Positions 55,743 to 64,000 of a DNA stretch of 64,000 nt are shown in pieces (within the stretch, counting starts at the first letter, position 1; every line of letters begins with the position of its first letter). The notes beneath the pieces were generated by a model. That model was not told where the DNA came from and did no database searches. It saw only the letters and a program-made list of their open reading frames with translations. A program made the position numbers and the translations under genes. The DNA comes from Rhizobium sp. Q54 (GTDB lineage: Bacteria > Pseudomonadota > Alphaproteobacteria > Micropepsales > Micropepsaceae), in the NCBI GenBank assembly GCA_945860165.1, contig CAMAPL010000008.1, forward strand, positions 1 through 64,000, read 5' to 3'.

Positions 55743-56657
55743 ATGGCCAACTACGAGCGCCCCGTTTACGAGCCCAGCGACGAAGTACGGGTGTTCGACG
55801 GCTCCGAGGAAGATGACGACGTCGAAGGCTCGCGCCTGCCGCTGCTGATTGTGCTGGCGCTTCTGGTACTGGCGATGTTCGCGGGCGTGGTGTGGCTGGC
55901 CTACACTCAGGGCGTGGCGCGGGGACGGGGCGAAATCCCGATCCTGACAGCCGCCAATGGCCCGGAGAAAGTCGCGCCGCAGCAAGCGGGCGGTACCAAT
56001 GTGCCCTATCAGGGCTTCAAGATTTACGAGCAGCCCGCGCCGCCGGACGATGCTGCTGATACGGCGCCTTTGGAAGCCGCCAAGCCGCCGCCGCCGCCGG
56101 TGGTCACGGAAACGTCCAAGCCCGCGCCTGCTGCCACGCTTCGCACCCCGTCCAAGCCTGCATCGGTCGTCGCGGCTCCGCTGCCCGCCACTGCCCCGCA
56201 AACGGCAACCGTTGCGGCCAAGCCTCTGCCCGCCAAGCCCGCGCCGCCCAAAACGGTGGCGTCGCTGATCCAGCACAGTCAGGCCCTGCCGCCGCCCGTC
56301 ATGAAGCCGGCGATGTCCACAGCGGCTCCCGCCGGCCCGGCAACCGATGCGCCCCGTGCGCTTGGTGCGCCCGCCACCCCGGCACCCGTTGTTGCCGCGC
56401 CTGCTGCCGCCGGGGCTTATGTGCTGCAGATCGGCTCCTTCAAGAGTCAGGCCAAAGCCGACACTGCCTGGCGCGCCTATCGGGCTAGGCATTCGGCGCT
56501 GCTAACGGGATACAATTCCGACGTCCAGCAGGCCAATCTCGGCGAAAAAGGCACTTGGTACCGGTTGCGCATCGCCGGCTTTGGCGATCGCGAGGTGGCG
56601 TCGGCCCTGTGCGACCGGCTGAGGGCGGACGGCGGCGGCTGTTTCCTCGGAAGATAG
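55743..56657 (+). CDS. SPOR-domain membrane protein
   Basis: From ATG 55743 the product is 304 aa. It has an acidic cytoplasmic N-terminus, a single membrane segment (LPLLIVLALLVLAMFAGVVWLAYTQG, residues 31-56), a long Pro/Ala/Lys-rich periplasmic spacer, and a C-terminal SPOR domain (GAYVLQIGSFKSQAKADTAWRAY and GTWYRLRIAGFGDREVASALCDRL). SPOR domains bind septal peptidoglycan lacking stem peptides, so a role in division is likely. It lies between dgt and nagZ. Confidence 0.9.
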   Translation: MANYERPVYEPSDEVRVFDGSEEDDDVEGSRLPLLIVLALLVLAMFAGVVWLAYTQGVARGRGEIPILTAANGPEKVAPQQAGGTNVPYQGFKIYEQPAPPDDAADTAPLEAAKPPPPPVVTETSKPAPAATLRTPSKPASVVAAPLPATAPQTATVAAKPLPAKPAPPKTVASLIQHSQALPPPVMKPAMSTAAPAGPATDAPRALGAPATPAPVVAAPAAAGAYVLQIGSFKSQAKADTAWRAYRARHSALLTGYNSDVQQANLGEKGTWYRLRIAGFGDREVASALCDRLRADGGGCFLGR

Positions 56658-56661
56658 GGAT

Positions 56662-57690
56662 ATGCGGTCTCGTGCGATTTATGGATGTGCCGGCCTGGCG
56701 CTGTCGGCGGCGGAACGCGATTTCTTTCACAATGTGAAGCCGTGGGGCTTTATTCTCTTTGCGCGGAACATTAGCGATCCGGCGCAAGTCAAAGAATTGG
56801 TTATACAATTGCGTGACACGATCGGTGACGGGCAGGCTCCTGTCCTGATCGACCAGGAGGGGGGGCGGGTGGCGCGGCTGAAGCCGCCGCACTGGCAGGA
56901 CCGGCTCCCCGCAGCCCGTTTCGGGGCATTGCATGAAACCGATGCCGGGGCGGCCCGCGAGGCCACCTATCTGAACGCCCGGTTGATCGCCCATGACTTG
57001 TCCCAGCTGGGCATCAATGTGGACTGCCTGCCGGTGCTGGACGTGCCCCAGCCAGGCGCCCATGACGTTATCGGCGACCGCGCCTTCGCCTCCGCCCCGG
57101 CTACCATCATCGCCCTGGGCAAGGCCCAGATCGAAGGCCTGATGGATGGCGGGGTCTTGCCGGTGATGAAGCACATCCCCGGCCATGGCCGGGCAGGGAC
57201 CGACAGCCACCTGGCGCTGCCCCGGGTCTCTGCCAGCCCCGAAGAGCTCAGCGCCAGCGATTTTGTCACCTTCCGCAGTCTGGATTCCTGCCCGATCGCG
57301 ATGACGGCGCACGTGGTTTATGAGTCGATTGATCCACAGCGTCCTGCGACCACTAGCCCCAAAGTCATTCGGGATGTGATACGCGGTGAGCTAGAATTTG
57401 ACGGGCTTTTGATGTCGGACGACCTTTCCATGAGGGCGCTCGACGGGCCTCTCTCGGTGCGTGCTAGGGAGGCCCTTTTCGCGGGCTGTGACCTAGTGCT
57501 TCACTGCAATGGCGATATGGACGAAATGCGCGACGTGGCATCGGAAGTGAAAGAGTTGGAAGGTATATCGCTCAAGCGCAGCGCGCAGGCGCTGTCGCAT
57601 CTGCGCGCGCCATCGCCTTTCGATGTCGCCGCCGCGCAAGCCCGCCTGGCCGATCTTCTGGGAGAATTTTCGGCGGAGAGGCCGGCATGA
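56662..57690 (+). CDS. nagZ: Beta-N-acetylhexosaminidase (NagZ)
   Basis: NagZ removes GlcNAc from recycled muropeptides in the cytosol and influences beta-lactamase induction. The 342-residue GH3 protein has VLIDQEGGRVARLKPPHW, LDVPQPGAHDVIGDRAFASAP, KHIPGHGRAGTDSHLALP with the catalytic His, and LLMSDDLSMRAL with the nucleophile Asp. It lies 4 bp after the SPOR gene and overlaps scpA in ATGA. Confidence 0.95.
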   Translation: MRSRAIYGCAGLALSAAERDFFHNVKPWGFILFARNISDPAQVKELVIQLRDTIGDGQAPVLIDQEGGRVARLKPPHWQDRLPAARFGALHETDAGAAREATYLNARLIAHDLSQLGINVDCLPVLDVPQPGAHDVIGDRAFASAPATIIALGKAQIEGLMDGGVLPVMKHIPGHGRAGTDSHLALPRVSASPEELSASDFVTFRSLDSCPIAMTAHVVYESIDPQRPATTSPKVIRDVIRGELEFDGLLMSDDLSMRALDGPLSVRAREALFAGCDLVLHCNGDMDEMRDVASEVKELEGISLKRSAQALSHLRAPSPFDVAAAQARLADLLGEFSAERPA

Positions 57691-58517
57691 CGGACACCGC
57701 CGAGAATTTCGACGAGTTCGAATCCACCGCCCTGGCGAATGACGACGAAACGCTGCTGATCACGGTGGACGGCTTTGAAGGTCCGCTGGACCTGCTGCTA
57801 ACCTTGGCCCGCAACCAGAAGGTCGATATCGCCAAGATCTCGATCCTCAAGCTGGCCGAGCAGTATCTGGAGTTCGTCGAGGGCGCCAAGAAACTGAATC
57901 TGGAACTGGCAGCCGACTATCTGGTGATGGCGGCTTGGCTGGCCTATCTGAAATCCCGCCTGATCCTGCCGCAGGAAAAAGACTCCGACGGCGAGCCGAC
58001 GGCCGATGAAATGGCCACCCGCCTGCGCTGGCGGTTGCAGCGGCTGGATGCCATGCGCGCCGCTTCCACGCGCCTGATGGGGCGCGAGCGGCTGGACCGC
58101 GACGTGTTCGGCCGTGGGGATCCCGAAGCGGTCAATGTCATCAAGCTGCGGACCTACAAGGAGACGCTGTACGACCTGCTGACCGCCTATGCCACCGACC
58201 GGGTGCGCAAGCTGGGAGGCAAGACCTATCGCCCCGAAATGGCGCCGGTGCTGGCGATCGAGGAAGCCCGGGAGCGACTGGAGCGGATGCTGTGCCGCAT
58301 TTCCGACTGGAGCGCCCTGACGGCGATGCTGCCCTTTGAATGGTCGGGCGGGGCGCGCCGGCGCTCGGCGATGGCCTCCACGTTGCTGGCGGCCCTGGAG
58401 ATGGCTCGGGACGGCAAGGTTCAGCTCCAGCAGGCATCTCCGTTTGCGGAGATATATGTAAGGGATGGCCAAAGGGCGCCCGACCTTCCCCACGAGGCGT
58501 CCGCGCCGGGAGCATGA
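57687..58517 (+). CDS. scpA: Segregation and condensation protein A
   Basis: ScpA is the kleisin that bridges the SMC heads in chromosome condensation. The 276-residue product has the N-terminal DGFEGPLDLLLTLARNQKVDIAKISILKLAEQYLEFVE motif, then DYLVMAAWLAYLKSRLILP, and the C-terminal winged helix (RISDWSALTAMLPFEWSGGARRRSAMASTLLAALEMARDGKV). It overlaps the nagZ stop and ends 1 bp before scpB. Confidence 0.95.
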   Translation: MTDTAENFDEFESTALANDDETLLITVDGFEGPLDLLLTLARNQKVDIAKISILKLAEQYLEFVEGAKKLNLELAADYLVMAAWLAYLKSRLILPQEKDSDGEPTADEMATRLRWRLQRLDAMRAASTRLMGRERLDRDVFGRGDPEAVNVIKLRTYKETLYDLLTAYATDRVRKLGGKTYRPEMAPVLAIEEARERLERMLCRISDWSALTAMLPFEWSGGARRRSAMASTLLAALEMARDGKVQLQQASPFAEIYVRDGQRAPDLPHEASAPGA

Positions 58518-58518
58518 G

Positions 58519-59232
58519 ATGAGCAGCGTAGCCACGATGATTGCCAAGATTGAAGACCAGATGGACGCCGGAACAGACGAGAACACCGAGACCAACCCCG
58601 AGCATCTGCGGATGGTCGAGGCCTTGCTTTTCGCGGCCAGCGAACCCCTGGACGAAAAGGCACTGTCAACATCGCTGCCGGAAGGCGCCGACGTGCCTGG
58701 GCTGCTCCAGGCCCTTGAAGCGATTTATGAGCCTCGTGGCGTTAACCTCTGTTGTGTCGCCGGAAAATACCAGTTTCGCACCGCCAGCGATCTGGCCTTT
58801 CTGCTGCGCAAGGAACAGCCTGAGCAGAAGCGCCTGTCCAAGGCGGCCATCGAAACCCTGTCCATCATCTCCTATCACCAGCCTGTCACCCGGGCCGAGA
58901 TCGAGGACATTCGTGGCGTCGCCATGTCCAAGGGCACCATCGACATCCTGATGGAGATCGGCTGGATCAAGATCAGGGGCCGCAAGCGCACCCCCGGCCG
59001 CCCCGTCACCTACGGCACCACCGAGGCCTTCCTGGTCCAGTTCGGGCTGGAAAGCGTCGCCCATCTTCCGGGCCTGGACGAGCTCAAGGCGGCAGGCTTC
59101 CTGGAAGCCATTCCGCCCTCCGGCTTTGACGTGCCCAACCCGTCCGGCGAACTGGCGCCCGACGAGGACCCGTATACGGGCGAAGAGCCCGAAGACATGG
59201 CCACGGGCAGCGTCAACCTGGACGAGGCGTAG
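58519..59232 (+). CDS. scpB: Segregation and condensation protein B
   Basis: ScpB dimers bind ScpA in the SMC complex. From ATG 58519 the product is 237 aa with two winged-helix domains (LRMVEALLFAASEPLDEKALS and RLSKAAIETLSIISYHQPVTRAEIEDIRGVAMSKGTIDILMEIGWIKIRGRKRTPGRPVTYGTTEAFLVQFGL). An acidic tail follows. tatA, which usually follows in this neighbourhood, is absent from the window. Confidence 0.95.
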   Translation: MSSVATMIAKIEDQMDAGTDENTETNPEHLRMVEALLFAASEPLDEKALSTSLPEGADVPGLLQALEAIYEPRGVNLCCVAGKYQFRTASDLAFLLRKEQPEQKRLSKAAIETLSIISYHQPVTRAEIEDIRGVAMSKGTIDILMEIGWIKIRGRKRTPGRPVTYGTTEAFLVQFGLESVAHLPGLDELKAAGFLEAIPPSGFDVPNPSGELAPDEDPYTGEEPEDMATGSVNLDEA

Positions 59233-59240
59233 CTCTCACT

Positions 59241-59370
59241 GTCATCCCCGGCGAGCCTCGCGCGTGGCGCGAGGTGAGGGAATGGGAGCCAGGATTCAGA
59301 AATATGTTCCAGTCTACCGCCTAGATTTTCTTCCCCTCGCACGGCAATACCGCGCTCGGTCAGGAATGAC
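59241..59370. repeat. Degenerate REP-like repeat after scpB
   Basis: The segment runs from GTCAT to ATGAC as an imperfect inverted repeat. It contains a perfect 8-bp hairpin CCTCGCGC-GTG-GCGCGAGG (59256-59274). Read as protein on the plus strand it gives CHPRRASRVARGEGMGARIQ, a form of the dispersed-repeat signature. It lies between the convergent scpB and SRPBCC genes. Confidence 0.7.
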
Positions 59371-59378
59371 GGTTTTCG

Positions 59379-59882
59379 TTACGGCACTTCCACCGACGCC
59401 TTCATCTTCTCCATCGCGGCCTGGAAGCGGACCTTGCGGCCTTCCAGCGCTGCGGTGCGAGCTTTCTGGTTCGGCAAGCCGTTCTGGTTCCAGATCAGGG
59501 CATAGGTCAGGCGCGAGGTGGTCGCGGTCAGCGGCTCGATCGCCATGGTGCCGTGATAGAAAACTGGCGTGAAGGGTTGGGCGTAGGTGTAGGAATATTT
59601 TGTCCGCGCCACGACATTTTCCACCACCGGGCCGCTAGCCGTGACGATAGTGCGCAGCGAGCCCAGTTCGCCCTTGCCGCTGTCCACCGTGCAGGGCAGG
59701 TCGATGTACTTGCCGATGGCGCACCAGTCGTTGCCGCCAGCCTTCACCCAGGCCACATCCGCAGGGCGGGCGATATCGATGCTGAAATTCAGCGTAACCC
59801 AGTCAGCCGGCTGAGGGGTCTGCGCCTGCGCGGCGATACTGCCCACCGCCAGCATGGCTGACGCGATCAAAATGTTTTTCAT
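59379..59882 (-). CDS. Secreted SRPBCC-family protein
   Basis: The 167-residue protein has a signal peptide (MKNILIASAMLAVGSIAAQAQ) and an SRPBCC/START-like ligand-binding domain: FSIDIARPADVAWVKAGGNDWCAIGKYIDLPCTVDSGKGELGSLRTIV, then VENVVARTKYSYTYAQPFTPV and YHGTMAIEPLTATTSRLTYALIW. Two cysteines may form a disulfide. SRPBCC proteins bind hydrophobic ligands. The start overlaps the rnd stop (ATGA). Confidence 0.83.
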   Translation of the reverse strand: MKNILIASAMLAVGSIAAQAQTPQPADWVTLNFSIDIARPADVAWVKAGGNDWCAIGKYIDLPCTVDSGKGELGSLRTIVTASGPVVENVVARTKYSYTYAQPFTPVFYHGTMAIEPLTATTSRLTYALIWNQNGLPNQKARTAALEGRKVRFQAAMEKMKASVEVP

Positions 59883-61042
59883 TCGTCATTCTCCAGTTCG
59901 ACAACCACAGCCTCGCCGTTTTCCAGCGCAATGGCCAGATCGCCCTTGCGCATAGCGATGGCGTCCTTGCCGAAAACCTCGCCCCGCCAGCCCTTCAGGG
60001 CTGCGACCTCGTCGTCCTCACCGGCGGCAAGCCGCTCGATATCCTCGGCATTGGCGATCAGGCGCGGCGCCACGCCCGCCGCTTCGGCCCGCAGCCGCAG
60101 CAGGGTCTTGAGCAGATCCACCACGGCCGGCGAGGGCTCGCGGCGGCGGCGTTGCTTGTTCTCCGTCACGGCGCCTTCCGGCGGGGCCGCGGTGGCGCCC
60201 AGCGCGATGGCATCCATCAGGCCTTTGCCAAGTTTGGAATTCGCAAAGCCTTTGGGCACAGCGCGAATACGTTCCAGTGCGTCCGGCGTCTCGGGTGGAT
60301 GCGCCGCGATTTCGGTCAGGGCTTCGTCCTTCAGCACTCGGCCGCGCGGAATATCGCGGGCCTGCGCCTCGCGCTCGCGCCAGGCCGCCAGCGTAGCTAG
60401 TACCGCCAGGAAACGCTTGTTGCTACTGCGCGGCTTCAGCCGCTTCCAGGAAAGATCCGGATCAAGCTTGTAAAGCGCGGGATCCTGCAGCGCCGCCACG
60501 TCCTCCGCCACCCAGGCGGAGCGCCCGGTCTTTTCCAGCTTCGCTTTCATCCATTCATAGATGACGCAAAGATGGGTGACGTCGGCCAGGGCATATTCCA
60601 GCTGGCGCTTTGACAGCGGGCGATGGCTCCAGTCGGTGAAGCGGGCGGACTTGTCGATTTCGACATGGGCGATCTTGCGCGCCAGCGTTTCGTAAGAGGC
60701 CGCATCGCCGAAGCCGCAGACCATGGCGGCGATCTGGCTGTCGAACAAAGGATTGGGAAGCACGCCGCCCTGCAAGTAGAAGATTTCAATATCCTGCCGC
60801 GCTGCGTGCATCACCTTGACGATGTCGGGACGGGCGATCAGCTCGTAAAAGGGCGCAAGGTCGATGCCGGGGGCGAGGGGGTCGATGATGCCCTCGATAC
60901 CGGGTGCGGCCACCTGGATCAGGCACAGTTTGGGGTAATAGGTCTGGTCGCGCAGGAACTCGGTGTCCAGCGCCAGATAGGGGGCGCTGCCAAGTTCGCT
61001 CAGAAAGGCCGCCAGTGCCTCATTGGTTTCTACAATCCTCAT
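59879..61042 (-). CDS. rnd: Ribonuclease D
   Basis: RNase D trims the 3' ends of tRNA and other small RNAs. From ATG 61042 the product is 387 aa, with the DEDDy motifs LALDTEFLRD near residue 24, VMHAARQDIEIF near 79, and YALADVTHLCVIYEW near 148, and one HRDC domain near 210-290. The frame back to 61174 has no support. It is divergent from aspS across 161 bp. Confidence 0.94.
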   Translation of the reverse strand: MRIVETNEALAAFLSELGSAPYLALDTEFLRDQTYYPKLCLIQVAAPGIEGIIDPLAPGIDLAPFYELIARPDIVKVMHAARQDIEIFYLQGGVLPNPLFDSQIAAMVCGFGDAASYETLARKIAHVEIDKSARFTDWSHRPLSKRQLEYALADVTHLCVIYEWMKAKLEKTGRSAWVAEDVAALQDPALYKLDPDLSWKRLKPRSSNKRFLAVLATLAAWREREAQARDIPRGRVLKDEALTEIAAHPPETPDALERIRAVPKGFANSKLGKGLMDAIALGATAAPPEGAVTENKQRRRREPSPAVVDLLKTLLRLRAEAAGVAPRLIANAEDIERLAAGEDDEVAALKGWRGEVFGKDAIAMRKGDLAIALENGEAVVVELENDE

Positions 61043-61203
61043 GCTGACCGTGATAACGGGATTCGCCGCCCTTTGATTGTTTAATGACGGCTCGGCAGAC
61101 CCGTTTTGCGACAAAAAAAGCGGCAATTTCCGGCTTGCGGGCACACCCTTGACCGGCCAACCATAAACGGCCAAAAACCCTGCGTTTCCTTGGAAAAATC
61201 GCC

Positions 61204-63009
61204 ATGCACGCCTATCGTACCCATACCTGCGGCCAGCTTCGCAAGGCCGATGTCGGGCAAACCGTCCGCCTGTCGGGGTGGGTGAACCGGCGGCGCGATC
61301 ATGGTGGGCTGATCTTCCTAGATCTGCGCGATCATTACGGCGTCACCCAGTGCGTGATAGAGCCGGACGCCGCCGCCTTCGCCACCGTTGATACCGCGCG
61401 CTCGGAATGGGTGCTGACCCTGACCGGCAAGGTCGTGGCCCGCAGCGACGAGACGGTGAACGAGGACCTGTCCACGGGCGATGTCGAACTGCGCATCGAA
61501 GCCGCCACGGTGCAGAGCCAGGCGCAGGAACTGCCGCTGCCGGTGTTCGGCGATCACACCTATCCGGAAGAAACCCGGTTGACCTACCGCTTCCTCGACC
61601 TGCGCCGCGAGCGGCTGCACAAGAACATCATGCTGCGCGCGGGCATCATCACCAGCCTGCGCCGGCGGATGATCGAGCAGGGCTTCACCGAGTTCCAGAC
61701 TCCGATCCTGACCGCATCCTCGCCGGAAGGCGCTCGCGACTTTCTGGTACCGTCGCGCCGCTACCCGGGCCAGTTCTACGCCCTGCCGCAGGCCCCCCAG
61801 CAGTTCAAGCAGCTGATCATGGTGGCGGGCTTCGACCGCTATTTCCAGATCGCGCCCTGTTTTCGCGACGAAGACGGCCGCGCCGACCGTTCGCCGGGCG
61901 AATTCTACCAGCTCGATCTCGAGATGAGCTTTGTTACCCAGGACGACGTCTTCGCCGCCGTCGCGCCGGTGCTGGCAGGGGTGTTCGAGGAATTCGGCCA
62001 GGGCAAGAAGGTGACGCCCGCCGACCAGTTCCCGCGCATTCCCTATGCCGAGGCGATGCTGAAATATGGCACCGACAAGCCTGACCTGCGAAATCCGATA
62101 GAAATCGTGGATGTAAGCGAGATTTTCGGCCGGGCCGAAGTCGAGTTCAAAGCCTTCAAGAACAAGACGGTGCGCGCCATTCCCGCGTCGGGCGCCGGGC
62201 CGCAGCCGCGCAGCTTCTTCGACAAGCTCAACGAATGGGCGCGCGGCGAAGGCGCGGCGGGCCTGGGCTATATCCAGTTCGAGGACGAGGGTGGGGCGCT
62301 GGTGGGCAAGGGGCCCATCGCCAAGTTCATCACCGGCGCGGCGTTGGCCGACATGGCCAAGGCCGCCAAGGTGAAGGCGGGCGACGCGCTGTTTTTCTCG
62401 GCCGACGCCAAGGCTGATCGCGCCGCCCATCTGGCGGGACAGGCGCGCACCCGCATCGGGCGCGAACTGAACCTCATCCTGGACGGCGAATACAAGTTCT
62501 GCTGGATCGTCGACTTCCCCATGTATGAGTGGAACGAGGACGAAAAGAAGATCGACTTCTCCCACAATCCCTTTTCCATGCCGCAATTCGACCGCGACGA
62601 GTTCCTCGCGCTGGCGAATGACGACAACGACACCATCCTGGGCATGAAGGCCTATCAGTACGACATCGTCTGCAATGGCTATGAGCTGTCGTCGGGCGCC
62701 ATCCGCAACCACGACCCGGATGTGATGCTAAAGGCCTTCGAGATCGCCGGCTATGCCCGCGAGGAGACCGAGGAAAAGTTTAAGGGCATGATCAACGCCT
62801 TCCGCCACGGCGCCCCGCCGCATGGCGGCACCGCGCCGGGCATCGACCGCATCGTGATGCTCATGGCGGGCGAAGAAAACCTGCGCGAGGTCACCATGTT
62901 CCCCATGACCCAGTCAGCGCAGGACCTGCTGATGAACGCGCCCAGCCCGGCGAACCCCATGCAGCTCAAGGAGCTGCATCTGCGGGTGGTTTATCCCGAG
63001 AAGGCCTGA
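61204..63009 (+). CDS. aspS: Aspartyl-tRNA synthetase
   Basis: AspS (601 aa) charges tRNA-Asp. It has an N-terminal OB fold ([34 protein letters not shown]), motif 2 [31 protein letters not shown], the [19 protein letters not shown] segment, a bacterial insertion domain and motif 3 [23 protein letters not shown]. Length and insertion fit the bacterial type. If AspRS is non-discriminating, as in many alphaproteobacteria, GatCAB is needed; the sequence alone does not settle it. Confidence 0.97.
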   Translation: MHAYRTHTCGQLRKADVGQTVRLSGWVNRRRDHGGLIFLDLRDHYGVTQCVIEPDAAAFATVDTARSEWVLTLTGKVVARSDETVNEDLSTGDVELRIEAATVQSQAQELPLPVFGDHTYPEETRLTYRFLDLRRERLHKNIMLRAGIITSLRRRMIEQGFTEFQTPILTASSPEGARDFLVPSRRYPGQFYALPQAPQQFKQLIMVAGFDRYFQIAPCFRDEDGRADRSPGEFYQLDLEMSFVTQDDVFAAVAPVLAGVFEEFGQGKKVTPADQFPRIPYAEAMLKYGTDKPDLRNPIEIVDVSEIFGRAEVEFKAFKNKTVRAIPASGAGPQPRSFFDKLNEWARGEGAAGLGYIQFEDEGGALVGKGPIAKFITGAALADMAKAAKVKAGDALFFSADAKADRAAHLAGQARTRIGRELNLILDGEYKFCWIVDFPMYEWNEDEKKIDFSHNPFSMPQFDRDEFLALANDDNDTILGMKAYQYDIVCNGYELSSGAIRNHDPDVMLKAFEIAGYAREETEEKFKGMINAFRHGAPPHGGTAPGIDRIVMLMAGEENLREVTMFPMTQSAQDLLMNAPSPANPMQLKELHLRVVYPEKA

Positions 63010-63024
63010 CCCCAGTCGCCATGG

Positions 63025-63121
63025 CCCGGCTTGTCCGGGCGATCCAGTTTATGATCGAGAAAGAAAAAAAGGCCTGACCCTCTCACACAGTCAGGAAACT
63101 AGATCACCTGGACAAGCCGGG
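63025..63121. repeat. REP-like inverted repeat after aspS
   Basis: CCCGGCTTGTCCGGG (63025-63039) pairs with CCTGGACAAGCCGGG (63107-63121) at 14 of 15 positions. A further similar half-element lies at about 63160-63195. The 12-base AAGGCCTGACCC at the aspS 3' end (63001-63012) is duplicated at 63069-63080. These are typical dispersed palindromic repeats of GC-rich proteobacteria. Confidence 0.7.
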
Positions 63122-63223
63122 TGATGACGATTGTGTCTGAGAGGACGTTAAACCTTCATCATGGGTCGCCTTGACCCGGCCATCCATGGGTCATTGGCGG
63201 CAAGGCCGGTGAGGGATATGAGG

Positions 63224-63718
63224 TCAGTTCAGTTTTTCGCCAAGGCCCTTGATGCTGTCGGAGATCAGGCTGCTGGTGCGTTTTTCGTCCAGCCGGTCAG
63301 TGATCAGCTTCTGCGCGCCCGCGATTGCTGCGTCGGCGGCAAGGCTGCGGATCTCGTTCAGCGCAGCGGTTTCAGCTTGCGCGATCTTGTCCCGGGCGGC
63401 GGCTTCGCGGCGCGCGATCTGGGTCTTGAGGCTGGCGCGGGATTCTTCGGCAAAGCGGGCGGCTTCGGCCTTGGCATCCGCCACGATGGCCTGGGCTTCG
63501 CTCTCCGCCCCGGCGGCGCGCTGCTGATAGTCCGCGAGCAGGGCGGCGGCTGCGATACGAAGGCGCTTGGCTTCGTCCAGTTCGGCGGCGATCACGGCGG
63601 CGCGCTCGTCCAGCATCTTGCCGACTAGGGCAGGCACGCCCTTCCAGACCAGCAAGGCGATGACGAGAAAGAAACCGAGGATTTCCCAGGTGTGATGATC
63701 GTGCAGTATTTCGGCCAT
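63224..63718 (-). CDS. atpF: ATP synthase F0 subunit b
   Basis: The b subunit is part of the peripheral stalk of ATP synthase. The 164-residue product has an N-terminal membrane segment (HHTWEILGFFLVIALLVWKGVPALV) and a long Ala/Glu/Arg-rich coiled coil. It follows the b' subunit by 3 bp on the minus strand, the usual pairing in alphaproteobacteria and photosynthetic bacteria. Confidence 0.93.
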   Translation of the reverse strand: MAEILHDHHTWEILGFFLVIALLVWKGVPALVGKMLDERAAVIAAELDEAKRLRIAAAALLADYQQRAAGAESEAQAIVADAKAEAARFAEESRASLKTQIARREAAARDKIAQAETAALNEIRSLAADAAIAGAQKLITDRLDEKRTSSLISDSIKGLGEKLN

Positions 63719-63721
63719 GGA

Positions 63722-64000
63722 CTAGTTCCCCACCGCTTTGGCGGCGTCTTGACTGGAGACCTTGTCGCCGGTCAGACGTTCGACGATGGCGATGGCGGCA
63801 TCGCGCGCCGCAACCGCAACATTGGCCTTGGCCGTTTCACGGGTGGCGGTGATGCGGGTATCGGCATCGTGCATCGCCTTGGCGGCCTCCGCATCGGCTT
63901 CCGCCTTGGCCTTGGCGATTTCCCCGTTCAACGACTGGCGGGTTTCTTCCGCCAGGGCATTGGCGCGGGACCGCGCCGTTGCCAGTGCGGTCTCGTAGCC
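63722..64000 (-). CDS. ATP synthase F0 subunit b' (partial)
   Basis: The frame is open from the stop at 63722 to the window end, giving at least 92 residues of Ala/Glu-rich coiled coil (TALATARSRANALAEETRQ, EIAKAKAEADAEAAKAM, the C-terminal AIVERLTGDKVSSQDAAKAV). This is the second stalk subunit found in alphaproteobacteria. The N-terminal membrane segment lies past the window edge. Confidence 0.88.
   Translation of the reverse strand, partial: GYETALATARSRANALAEETRQSLNGEIAKAKAEADAEAAKAMHDADTRITATRETAKANVAVAARDAAIAIVERLTGDKVSSQDAAKAVGN

Overview
The window is GC-rich bacterial chromosome. Its gene content points firmly to an alphaproteobacterium: DivK next to PleD behind a DUF3572 gene, an ATP12 chaperone, DUF1489, a phasin beside clpS-clpA, ATP synthase b and b' subunits, a FrnE-type DsbA, and an S10-spc-alpha ribosomal superoperon with Lys/Ala-rich tails on several proteins. 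Overall it looks Caulobacterales/Rhizomicrobium-like, but the genus cannot be fixed from the sequence alone.

Layout: (1) 1-14547 is a tightly packed plus-strand superoperon, from the tuf 3' end through rpsJ...rplO, secY, adk, rpsM, rpsK, rpoA to rplQ. It has a clear internal sigma70-type promoter before rpsM and ends in a strong terminator. (2) 14595-20395 holds a decayed small secreted-protein gene, an HtrA/DegP protease, rarA, crcB, an RluC-type pseudouridine synthase, an ATP12 chaperone and a DUF559 nuclease-like protein. (3) 20437-25965 holds a decayed M15 peptidase, a FUSC membrane protein, acylphosphatase, lipB, an orphan fliN, a siroheme-synthase N-domain protein plus cysH, and tRNA-Leu(GAG). 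(4) 25966-31148 is an accessory-looking stretch after the tRNA: a secreted RidA protein, a TonB-dependent siderophore receptor under two Fur-like boxes, and a tannase-like esterase, interspersed with degenerate dispersed repeats. (5) 31209-37769 has a SPINDLY-type TPR/GT41 gene divergent from a GT2 enzyme with a SEC-C tail, a DUF1080 protein, a broken BLUF photoreceptor, a small Ala/Pro-rich secreted protein, DUF1489 and a broken polytopic membrane gene. (6) 37762-43791 has panC and a DacA-like carboxypeptidase on the minus strand, then phasin, clpS and clpA on the plus strand. (7) 43802-52180 has two small envelope genes, a seven-gene minus-strand operon (DUF3572, ROK kinase, dinB, RidA, COG3146, HIT, ABM), then divK, a frameshifted pleD and a broken beta/gamma-crystallin gene. 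(8) 52183-64000 has erpA-xthA-hypothetical-frnE on the minus strand, dgt, a SPOR protein, nagZ-scpA-scpB, rnd with an SRPBCC protein, aspS, and atpF with partial atpF'.

Two themes stand out. First, gene decay: at least six genes are broken (14595, 20437, 34782, 36150, 50125 and 51577). Every in-frame premature stop not caused by a frameshift is TAG. Several frameshifts are single-base and could be sequencing errors. Second, regulatory architecture is readable at several points: a canonical promoter for the alpha operon, paired TGTTGC-N3-GCAACA palindromes bracketing the phasin promoter, tandem Fur-like boxes on the siderophore receptor, and an inverted repeat covering the ribosome-binding site of the siroheme/cysH operon.

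The least ordinary observations are the GT2/SEC-C fusion beside an O-GlcNAc-transferase-like gene, a DivK whose conserved receiver lysine is Glu, a PleD split by a frameshift, and a 27-bp perfect repeat shared by the rpsK-rpoA gap and the dinB-ROK junction. I did not find a clear new defence system, prophage or CRISPR array. Reading was by eye without database searches, so family calls rest on recognised motifs.
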